5,299 nucleotides of DNA from Acidobacteriaceae bacterium (GTDB taxonomy: Bacteria > Acidobacteriota > Terriglobia > Terriglobales > Acidobacteriaceae), in NCBI GenBank assembly GCA_030040115.1, contig JASHUH010000348.1, positions 1-5,299 of the forward strand, in the 5' to 3' direction. Below the pieces are notes generated by a model. The model was not told where the DNA came from. It worked only from the letters and a program-made list of their open reading frames with translations, and did not search any database. How positions within the stretch are numbered: position 1 is the first letter of the stretch; each line of letters begins with the position of its first letter. Shown here piece by piece: positions 1-5,210 of this stretch. The position numbers and the translations under genes are program-made.

Positions 1-905
1 GCCGCCGCCGCCGGCGACTTCGCCGCAAACAGCCTGAACCCCAGCGCCACCAAACCGGCGCGCGTCGCCGCCGCATTCACTTCGGCGTTGTCAATCAGCG
101 CCTCGCGGCCCTTCTCCAGGTCCCCACCGCCCTGCGCGGCAATGTAATCCAGCGCGCCGCCTAACCCAGCCACCAGCGCCACCGGCAGCGTGTACGCGCT
201 CTCGCCCTTCACCTGGTTCTTGCGCTCCTTGCGCAGATCAAAATAGAACCGCGGCGTCTTGGCCGTCTCCATCGCCGCCCAGGCCCGCTCGCTCACGCTC
301 AGGTACGCCAGCCCCGGCGGAATCATCACCGCCTTTTGCGAGCCCCCAATCAACACGTCGATGCCCCAGCCGTCCACGTCCAAATGCGTCGTGCCCAGCC
401 CGGTAATCCCATCCACCACCAGCAGCGTCTCGCCTCCGGCCTCCTTCAGCAGCTTCGCCACCCCCTCCACGTCGTGCCGCGCCGTCGTCGAGGTGTCCGT
501 CGCCTGCATGTAAAGCGCCTTGTGCTCCGGCTTGAGCGCCGCGCCCACCTCCTCGAGATCGAATGTTTCCCCATACGGCGCCCGCACCACGTCTCCCTGC
601 AAGCCATAGGTCGTCGCAATCCCCTCCCAGCGCTCGCCAAACTTGCCCGCCGAAAGAATCAAGACCTTGTCCCCCGGCGAAGTCAGGTTGGTCACCGCCG
701 ACTCCATCGCCCCCGTCCCCGAACTGGACAGTAAAAGCACTTGGTTCCTCGTCCCCACAAACACCTTGAGCTGCGCCAGCACCTTCAGCAGCAGGGCGTG
801 AAACTCGGGTGTGCGGTGGTGCATGTCTGCCGCCGCCATGGCAAACTGCGCCGCCGGAAGCAACGGCGTCGGACCGGGCGTGTACAGCCGCGTTTTCTGA
901 ATCAT
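1..905 (-). CDS. Class V PLP-dependent aminotransferase (serine-pyruvate / alanine-glyoxylate type), 3' part outside window
   Basis: A cytosolic fold-type I transaminase moving an amino group between a small amino acid (serine or alanine) and a 2-oxo acid, with a likely role in serine/glycine/glyoxylate metabolism. About 301 codons are visible and the gene runs off the left edge; the family is usually ~360-390 residues, so about a fifth is missing. Landmarks: N-terminal YTPGPTPLLP (residues 8-17), MHHRTPEF (28-35), the cofactor-phosphate loop SSSGTGAME (60-68), VVDGITGLG (163-171) whose Asp165 should contact the pyridine nitrogen, and GGSQK (187-191) with Lys191 as the Schiff-base lysine, followed by PPG. 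The usual E-T-S-T-G substrate-side motif reads D-T-S-T-T here (137-141). ATG at 905 is preferred because GGAGGA lies 4 nt before it. Fold and family are near certain; the substrate is not. Homologues are often beside serA, which would lie outside this window. Confidence 0.93.
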   Translation of the reverse strand, partial: MIQKTRLYTPGPTPLLPAAQFAMAAADMHHRTPEFHALLLKVLAQLKVFVGTRNQVLLLSSSGTGAMESAVTNLTSPGDKVLILSAGKFGERWEGIATTYGLQGDVVRAPYGETFDLEEVGAALKPEHKALYMQATDTSTTARHDVEGVAKLLKEAGGETLLVVDGITGLGTTHLDVDGWGIDVLIGGSQKAVMIPPGLAYLSVSERAWAAMETAKTPRFYFDLRKERKNQVKGESAYTLPVALVAGLGGALDYIAAQGGGDLEKGREALIDNAEVNAAATRAGLVALGFRLFAAKSPAAA

Positions 906-909
906 GTTT

Positions 910-915
910 TCCTCC
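910..915 (-). promoter_or_regulatory. Shine-Dalgarno GGAGGA fixing the aminotransferase start
   Basis: On the minus strand GGAGGA is followed by AAAC and then ATG (905). A second in-frame ATG at 917 would add only four residues (M-E-E-N), but it overlaps this Shine-Dalgarno and has none of its own. The 905 start is therefore the better choice. Confidence 0.8.
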
Positions 916-1086
916 ATGCAATGAACGGTTACGATCAGCTGCTTGTGCTTTGGGAACGAAGAGAATCTCAACAAACAAGTCACAGAATACACTATTTTGT
1001 GGTTTATGTGGTTTCCCTCCAGTGTGGAAAAACTGCCAAGACCCCGCCGGGGAAGGACCACAAAATTGAACCAGAAAAGCGGCAGG

Positions 1087-1102
1087 CCGGCAGAAATGCC
1101 GG
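1087..1102 (+). repeat. Hairpin CCGGCA-GAAA-TGCCGG in the YwiC-like leader
   Basis: A perfect 6-bp GC-rich stem is closed by a GAAA loop (GNRA type), extendable by one G-U pair. A second short inverted repeat, GGTTC (1101-1105) / GAACC (1112-1116), overlaps its 3' arm by two bases, so the two could compete. The GNRA loop suggests the plus-strand RNA is the folded form, which would be the leader of the YwiC-like gene if transcription starts upstream of here. Confidence 0.5.
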
Positions 1103-1173
1103 TTCCCCCGCGAACCGCGTGACCAAAGTCGCTGCGTTTGCCATGCCGCACCCGCTATTCTCAGAACATCCCG

Positions 1174-1199
1174 GCAGGGCGGTTTTGGAACCGCGCTGC
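1174..1199 (+). promoter_or_regulatory. Strong hairpin ending 8 nt before the YwiC-like start codon
   Basis: The sequence reads GCAG-g-GCGGTT-ttgg-AACCGC-g-CTGC: ten base pairs interrupted by one G/G mismatch, with a TTGG loop. The eight bases between it and ATG (1208) contain only GAGA as a weak Shine-Dalgarno-like stretch. In mRNA the stem would sit at the edge of the ribosome footprint, so a role in setting translation is plausible. That role is inferred; the pairing is seen directly. Confidence 0.5.
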
Positions 1200-1207
1200 G
1201 AGACAGC

Positions 1208-2056
1208 ATGCGAACACTTGCCCAGCCAGTTCCGGCAAAAACATCGAACCGCCCCCAAGCGTATCTTCCCCGCGAGCACGGCGCGACGGCCATGCTTCTC
1301 ACCCCGGTTTTCAGTGTGGCCATCCTGGCTCGAACCTGGCGTTGGAGTGAGCTTGCGGTTCTCACGGCAGCCTTCGCGGCGATCTCGGCAAAAGATCCCG
1401 CTGTTCTCCTGGTCCGGCAGCGCTTTGTGTGGAAACAAAGAAATCCCGGCTCCTCCGCGGCCGCTTCCTGGCTTTTCGGTTGGAGCGTGATTCTCATCGC
1501 CAGCGTCTTGATCCTCCTCGCCACCTGGCCGCTCAAAGCTTTTCTAGCCTTGGGCGCGGGCATCGCAGCCTTTGGCTGCGTCACGATCCTCGTCCATCTC
1601 AAGAATCGCCAACGTTCCATACTCTTCCAGATGGCGAGCGCGGCGGCGCTGACTTCGACCTCTCTCGCCACATGCATTTCCGCGATCGGGACCATCGCAC
1701 CCTGGTGCTGGTGGTTTTGGGCATTGATCGCGATGCAGGCAAGCGCGGGTATCCTGGTCGTCCATGCCCGCCTCGATGCCCGCATTGCCCTTCGTAAAGC
1801 CGCGCCCGCGAGCCAACCATTCCGTCACGCAGCCCTTGGCGCGCTGGCCTCGCTCCTGTGCGCCTCGGTCACGGCAATCATCTTCAAGCGCGCCGGGATC
1901 GCCCTGGCCCTCGCATTCGCCCTGGTTGGCTACGCCTATGACCTGATCCGGCAAAAGGATTCCGCCTCCCTCCAGATGCCGCTGACGACGGTCGGCCAGC
2001 AGGCGCTCATCCTCTCCACCCCCTATTCCGCCCTGCTCATCGCAGGTCTCTGGTAG
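1208..2056 (+). CDS. YwiC-like integral membrane protein
   Basis: A 282-residue, very hydrophobic protein carrying LPREHGA at residues 20-26, the N-terminal signature (Leu-Pro-Arg/Lys-Glu-His-Gly) of the YwiC-like family. Likely membrane spans lie at about 27-41, 46-62, 88-106, 110-129, 140-160, 165-185, 207-226, 229-246 and 262-281, with basic loops near 70-79, 131-136 and 188-197. No transport or enzymatic motif is recognisable and the family has no established activity. In Bacillus subtilis ywiC lies among the nar/fnr nitrate-respiration genes, but nothing here repeats that context. ATG 1208 is kept because the next candidate, ATG 1292, would remove the family motif. No strong Shine-Dalgarno precedes it, only GAGA. 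It is divergent from the aminotransferase and convergent with the receptor gene, so it is probably monocistronic. Confidence 0.82.
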   Translation: MRTLAQPVPAKTSNRPQAYLPREHGATAMLLTPVFSVAILARTWRWSELAVLTAAFAAISAKDPAVLLVRQRFVWKQRNPGSSAAASWLFGWSVILIASVLILLATWPLKAFLALGAGIAAFGCVTILVHLKNRQRSILFQMASAAALTSTSLATCISAIGTIAPWCWWFWALIAMQASAGILVVHARLDARIALRKAAPASQPFRHAALGALASLLCASVTAIIFKRAGIALALAFALVGYAYDLIRQKDSASLQMPLTTVGQQALILSTPYSALLIAGLW

Positions 2057-2109
2057 AGAGAGCCCTGTCTCCGCGTCACCAACCGAAACCCACTCTGACG
2101 AAATACCTG

Positions 2110-2219
2110 GAAAATGAATAGCAATTTTCAGCCAACGGCGAACTGTCAAAAGACAGACTGTCTCACCCAAGGGGTTCACCCCAAGAGATGTCAAGCCCCT
2201 CGCCCCGAAAATAATTTTC
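2110..2219. repeat. Cluster of nested inverted repeats, candidate dispersed intergenic repeat
   Basis: In order: GAAAAT (2110-2115) / ATTTTC (2124-2129); CTGTC-AAAA-GACAG (2143-2156); the overlapping palindrome AGACAG-A-CTGTCT (2151-2163); GGGG-TTCA-CCCC (2171-2182), enclosed by TCTC (2161-2164) and GAGA (2185-2188); and GAAAAT-A-ATTTTC (2207-2219). TGTCAA occurs twice as a direct repeat (2144-2149 and 2189-2194). None has a T-tract, so they are not simple intrinsic terminators. The density of arms in ~110 bases looks like an intergenic repeat element; family membership is inferred. Confidence 0.45.
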
Positions 2220-2333
2220 TTCTCCTTTATTTTCTGCGGCTTCCCTGCACGTCAAAATTGCCGGTTATTTCTTCGCAATCTGTAGCATGTTTCTAGGTGC
2301 CCCAACCAGGTTCCCAATCGCTAGTTTTTTGCA

Positions 2334-2389
2334 CCCATGTGGGCGCTCCATCCTTGACGCGTCTTGTGCGTCAAAGTGGGAAAGACGCA
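2334..2389. repeat. Imperfect long hairpin built on GACGC/GCGTC, candidate dispersed repeat
   Basis: The core is TTGACGC (2354-2360), a 7-nt loop, then GCGTCAA (2368-2374). Outside it the arms keep pairing imperfectly (C2352-G2376, C2349-G2379, C2348-G2380, T2347-A2381). An alternative stem is TGCGTC (2367-2372) / GACGCA (2384-2389). CCCA-TG-TGGG at 2334-2343 sits on the left. The pattern looks like a decayed copy of a once perfect longer hairpin with CCCAC / GTGGG outer arms. I associate such elements with acidobacterial intergenic DNA, but from memory only. Confidence 0.45.
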
Positions 2390-2433
2390 AATGCACGCGG
2401 TCACAGACCTGGCTATGTGCTTCGCCGGCGAAC

Positions 2434-2448
2434 GTCCCCGGCGGGGAC
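2434..2448. repeat. Perfect GC-rich hairpin GTCCCCG-G-CGGGGAC
   Basis: A 15-base palindrome centred on G2441. Outer arms CGAAC (2429-2433) and GTTCG (2458-2462) could extend it across a 9-nt bulge. A smaller hairpin, CGCT-TCG-AGCG, follows at 2471-2481. No T-run is present on either side. It lies ~200 bases past the receptor stop codon; its function is unknown. Confidence 0.4.
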
Positions 2449-2528
2449 AGGAATCGCGTTCGGGAAGGCGCGCTTCGAGCGTTGCCTCTGCCGGACATGC
2501 GCCGGCCGGTCTGTTTAAGTTCCATATC

Positions 2529-2557
2529 TTCAGGAATTTGGGATTCAGGTTCCTGAA
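2529..2557. repeat. Perfect 8-bp inverted repeat TTCAGGAA / TTCCTGAA
   Basis: The arms at 2529-2536 and 2550-2557 are separated by 13 bases. The spacer ends in another TTCAGG (2544-2549), so the left arm is partly duplicated. It could be a stem in the 3' region of the receptor transcript or a dyad protein-binding site. There is no T-tract on either strand. Confidence 0.4.
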
Positions 2558-2583
2558 AACGCGATACTTACCTCGGAACCCCG

Positions 2584-2616
2584 CCGGCAACTCTCTTTGA
2601 TTTTGGAACTTGCCGG
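2584..2616 (-). terminator. Candidate transcript-end stem-loop downstream of the receptor gene
   Basis: CCGGCAA (2584-2590) and TTGCCGG (2610-2616) form a perfect 7-bp stem with a 19-nt loop, starting 33 bases past the receptor stop codon. It follows a C-rich stretch in the minus-strand RNA (2622-2643) and a small palindrome CACCC-A-GGGTG (2620-2630). There is no U-tract, so if termination occurs here it would be Rho-dependent, or the stem would act as a barrier against 3' decay. The call is tentative. Confidence 0.35.
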
Positions 2617-2649
2617 AATCACCCAGGGTGGGGGGAGAGGGGGCACGGT

Positions 2650-5160
2650 TCACCGCCTCCGGAGACCCCATGCCACGCGCAGCCCGGCGCGAACATTGAA
2701 CGGCAGGCTCGGATAACCGATGGGCGCAATGTGCTGGTTGTCGAGCAGGTTTTCGCCCTGAGCGTAGATATCCATCCAAGAGCGGAACTGATAGCTGCCG
2801 CCGAGGTCGATCTTGGTGTAGCCATAATCGAGGTTGCGATTGGGCAAGAGCAGGCCGTTCGCATTGGTTCCGGTGGCGTCTTCGCCCTCGAGGTAAGTGG
2901 AATCGTCGGAGCGGCTGGCGAAGGCGGAGCTGAAGACGCCGCTGAGCTTCTTGCGTGTAAAGGTGGCGGAGATAAATCCGGTATGGGGCGCGCGGCGAAA
3001 CGGGCGGGCGCCTTCGAGCGGCGAGTAGGGGCCAACAGGAATGCCATCGAAGGTGGGGATGGGACCGAGCAGCGCTTCGTCGTCATTGGTAAAGGAGCGC
3101 TGCACCACGGCGTTGAGGTAGGTGTAGCCGCCGCGCAGGAAGATGTTTTTGCCGATGCCGCTTTCGACGGTGCCTTCGACGCCCTGAGCGCTGAAAGCTT
3201 CGGAGTTAATGGTTAACTCATAGGCATTGTTCGCCACCAGCACCTGCTCGAGTTGCTGTTGTTGCGCGGCGGTGAGGTTGGGAAGCAACTCGGGAATGAG
3301 ATCGAGGCCGACGGCCTCGATCTGCCGGCCAAACTCGTTGTGGAAGTAGTTGGCGCGGAAAAGGACGTGCTGGCTGAGGAAGGTCTGTTCGGCGCCGCCC
3401 TCGTAGGTCCGGTCCTGAGGAGCGCCGATCTTGCTGATGTGCAACTGCTGGATGGTGGATTGCGCGCCATTGGCGACGAGGAAGCTATAGAGGGATTCGT
3501 CCTGTTCGAGCAGCGTGGGCTCGCGATCGGACTCGCCGTAGTTGAAAAGCGCGCGGGTGCCGCTGAACACGCCGTGGCGCGGATGAAACACGTAGTACGA
3601 GGCGCCGCCGCGGGGCGGGGTTTGGACGCCGAAGAGCGAGTAGTGCTCCAGGCTGCCGCCCAGCGAATAGAAAAAGCGATCCTTGAAGTCGCCGTGGACG
3701 GCTGCCTGATAGTCGTAATTGGAGCGCTCAACGGACGGATAGTAAGAGCTGTTGGGCTCTGCGCCGCGCTCATCCTCGTATTGGAACCCGATGAGGCCGT
3801 AGAGATGCGGCGTGAAGCTGATATCGCCGCGATAGATGACCGCATCGCGGTTGGAGACGAGTTGGCTGCTGTAGATTGAGCAATCGAGGACCGCCTGACC
3901 GGTTGCCGAGTAGCCGTTGGCGCCGGCAATGGTCACGGCGTTGCCGAGCGTCTCGGGACCGAAGCAATAATCGGTGGAGTAATCCGCGGCCGGAACGGGC
4001 GTCCCAGACGTTTGCCACAGATATTCCTGCTCGCGCTTGCGCGTGAGGCCGTAGCGGACCTCGTTGTGAAAGCTGGCTGTGGTGTGGTTGTCGATGGATG
4101 CGCTCAGGAAAATGTTCTGATCTTTTTCGGTAGCGTCATCGGCGACATGATAGAAGTCCCACGCGTTGGGCACGCCCGTTGCGTCCACGCCGTAGTGGAT
4201 CGTGCCGCGAATCTGCGTGGCGCCGTTGAGAGCATAGCCGAGATTAGCGGCCGTCGTAGCTACGTGGTACGCATCGTTGGGCAGATCGTTGGCGGTTTGG
4301 AGCCAACTGAAAGCGCCGAGATAGTCGAGCTTCTTGTGCGCGCCGGCAAGTTCCGCGTCCTCGTGCGAGGTGGAAAAGTCGCCTTCATCACCCTCAAGGA
4401 TCAGGGAAGGAAAGCTGGTCGTCCCATGCGGCGTGGTCAGGCTCACCACCCCGGACTCGGCGCCGGCGCCAAAGAGGCCCGAATCGGGGCCGCGATAGAC
4501 TTCAGCGCTTTCGACGGCCGTGGTAGAGAGCGGGCCGAAGTCAAACTGGTTTCCCAGATCGCCGGCATCGACGCCATCAACCAGCACCTTGTTATCGTCC
4601 GAGTCGCCGCCACGGATAAAGAGCGAGGTTTGTGCGCCCATTTGGCCAGTTTGTACCACTTGAGCTCCCGGCATCAGCCGCAGCGCGCTCACCAAATCCG
4701 TGCGCAGCGCAAGGTCGAGCTGGGACGACAGCACGGTGGTTGCGGCGCTGGTCTGCGGTTGCGGCGTGGGTATGCCGGTCGCCGTCACCACGATGGATTC
4801 ACGGACCCATTCGGGCTCTAAGACAATGTTGCGTTCGATGGAATCTAACTGGCTGGCATAGAAGTCGGGGGTTTGGAGCTGGCGAAGCTTGGCCGCGCTA
4901 ACGACGAGAAAGAAGCGCCCGCTCAAACCGGTGAGGATTTCAAACCTGCCATCGGCGGTGGAAATGGCGGAGGCGACCACCTTTCCGTTGCTGATGAGAG
5001 TGACGTTAGCGCCGCTTACTCTGGCTCCGGTGACATCGGTGACGACGCCGCTGATGGTGGCGGCGAAGCTGGCGGCCGCAAACACGAGGACCACAACGGC
5101 TGCGGCGGCGCGCCGCGGGATGCGCCAGGAAACTGCGGGCAAGAAAGCGGGAACGTGCAT
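2650..5160 (-). CDS. BtuB-like TonB-dependent outer-membrane receptor (probable cobalamin/corrinoid importer) with N-terminal carboxypeptidase-regulatory-like domain
   Basis: An 836-residue receptor for active uptake across the outer membrane, energised by TonB-ExbB-ExbD. Order of parts: signal peptide ~1-34 (basic RIPRR, hydrophobic core 18-30); an Ig-like carboxypeptidase-regulatory domain ~36-115 (SGVVTDVTGARVSGANVTL); a TonB-box-like ESIVVTATG at 121-129, close to the form seen in BtuB; the plug ~135-243 with SLFIRGGDSDDNKVLVDGV and VYRGPDSGLFG; and the beta-barrel from ~250 to the end. The last strands carry GENLLDNQH and GYPSLPFNVRAGLRVAW, typical of this class. Cys399 and Cys427 could form a disulfide, probably in a surface loop. 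A Gln-rich helix-like stretch lies at ~629-643. The protein ends W-G-L-R-R-R, not in an aromatic residue. ATG 5160 has AAGGAG 5 nt upstream. The cobalamin riboswitch in its leader is the main reason to assign corrinoid as substrate; sequence alone would support only 'TonB-dependent receptor'. Confidence 0.92.
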   Translation of the reverse strand: MHVPAFLPAVSWRIPRRAAAAVVVLVFAAASFAATISGVVTDVTGARVSGANVTLISNGKVVASAISTADGRFEILTGLSGRFFLVVSAAKLRQLQTPDFYASQLDSIERNIVLEPEWVRESIVVTATGIPTPQPQTSAATTVLSSQLDLALRTDLVSALRLMPGAQVVQTGQMGAQTSLFIRGGDSDDNKVLVDGVDAGDLGNQFDFGPLSTTAVESAEVYRGPDSGLFGAGAESGVVSLTTPHGTTSFPSLILEGDEGDFSTSHEDAELAGAHKKLDYLGAFSWLQTANDLPNDAYHVATTAANLGYALNGATQIRGTIHYGVDATGVPNAWDFYHVADDATEKDQNIFLSASIDNHTTASFHNEVRYGLTRKREQEYLWQTSGTPVPAADYSTDYCFGPETLGNAVTIAGANGYSATGQAVLDCSIYSSQLVSNRDAVIYRGDISFTPHLYGLIGFQYEDERGAEPNSSYYPSVERSNYDYQAAVHGDFKDRFFYSLGGSLEHYSLFGVQTPPRGGASYYVFHPRHGVFSGTRALFNYGESDREPTLLEQDESLYSFLVANGAQSTIQQLHISKIGAPQDRTYEGGAEQTFLSQHVLFRANYFHNEFGRQIEAVGLDLIPELLPNLTAAQQQQLEQVLVANNAYELTINSEAFSAQGVEGTVESGIGKNIFLRGGYTYLNAVVQRSFTNDDEALLGPIPTFDGIPVGPYSPLEGARPFRRAPHTGFISATFTRKKLSGVFSSAFASRSDDSTYLEGEDATGTNANGLLLPNRNLDYGYTKIDLGGSYQFRSWMDIYAQGENLLDNQHIAPIGYPSLPFNVRAGLRVAWGLRRR

Positions 5161-5165
5161 GATTG

Positions 5166-5171
5166 CTCCTT
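5166..5171 (-). promoter_or_regulatory. Shine-Dalgarno AAGGAG of the receptor gene
   Basis: The minus strand reads AAGGAG-CAATC-ATG, a near-ideal sequence and spacing that sets the start at 5160. Its first base is directly next to the 3' arm of the hairpin at 5172-5187, and its AAG can pair with CTT at 5191-5193, so it is positioned for translational control. Confidence 0.85.
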
Positions 5172-5187
5172 CGTTCCCCTCGGAACG
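5172..5187 (-). promoter_or_regulatory. Expression-platform hairpin CGTTCC-GAGG-GGAACG between riboswitch and Shine-Dalgarno
   Basis: A perfect 6-bp stem with a 4-nt loop lies between the B12 box and the ribosome binding site. Three more pairs can form, CTT (5193-5191) with AAG (5171-5169), leaving a GCA bulge. The extended stem would cover the first half of the Shine-Dalgarno. No U-run follows, which argues for control of translation initiation and not an intrinsic terminator. The pairings are seen in the sequence; the mechanism is inferred. Confidence 0.6.
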
Positions 5188-5210
5188 TGCAAGCGATGGC
5201 GTACGACCAA

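Larger units (their letters stand above)
906..1207. other. Divergent intergenic region (aminotransferase / YwiC-like)
   Basis: These 302 bases separate two divergently transcribed genes and must hold both sets of transcription start signals. I found no -35/-10 pair with acceptable spacing on either strand. TTGCCA at 1138-1143 and TATTCT at 1156-1161 are only 12 nt apart. Besides the hairpins listed separately there is a 9-bp tandem repeat of TGTGGTTT(A/C) at 998-1015, an inverted repeat ATTTTGTGG (994-1002) / CCACAAAAT (1058-1066), and a small palindrome CCCCGCCGGGG at 1042-1052. No small gene is evident. Confidence 0.6.
2057..2649. other. Convergent intergenic region rich in inverted repeats, no credible gene
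   Basis: About 590 bases lie between the stop codons of the YwiC-like and receptor genes. Short open frames here (for example 2114-2296 plus) cross inverted repeats, lack a ribosome binding site and give low-complexity, family-less peptides, so no gene is called. The left half (2107-2220) and the middle (2334-2389) hold repeat-like hairpin clusters. The right part (2434-2643) holds stems that would fall in the 3' untranslated region of the receptor mRNA. No transposase remnant or tRNA was seen. Confidence 0.7.

Noticed and set aside
1..16. GCC triplet run at the left edge as a tandem repeat
   Set aside because: It is read in frame as alanine codons of the aminotransferase and is explained by codon choice in GC-rich DNA.
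905..917. Alternative in-frame ATG at 917 for the aminotransferase
   Set aside because: It overlaps the GGAGGA that serves ATG 905, has no Shine-Dalgarno of its own, and would add only four residues.
741..1490. 249-codon plus-strand open frame crossing the divergent intergenic region
   Set aside because: It overlaps the aminotransferase 5' end in antisense and the YwiC-like gene in another frame. It has no recognisable domain or ribosome binding site and runs through the leader hairpins.
238..1785. 515-codon open frame on the minus strand
   Set aside because: It is the shifted frame of the aminotransferase (905 to 238) joined to the antisense of the YwiC-like gene. The product is Gly/Ala/Arg-rich with no family signature, whereas the frame from 905 gives a clean class V aminotransferase.
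2189..2194. TTGACA on the minus strand as a promoter -35 element
   Set aside because: No -10-like hexamer lies 16-18 bases downstream, and the motif sits inside the repeat cluster with no gene following on that strand for over a kilobase.
2114..2296. 60-codon plus-strand open frame in the convergent intergenic region
   Set aside because: It runs straight through the nested inverted repeats, lacks a Shine-Dalgarno and resembles no known small protein.
2626..2643. G-quadruplex on the plus strand just past the receptor stop
   Set aside because: Only three runs of three or more G are present (2626-2628, 2630-2635, 2639-2643). A fourth full run is missing, so a three-tier quadruplex is not supported.
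3253..4821. Long plus-strand open frames (3253-3879, 4012-4821) opposite the receptor gene
   Set aside because: They are antisense shadows of a GC-rich gene. The receptor frame on the minus strand carries all the recognisable domains, and these carry none.
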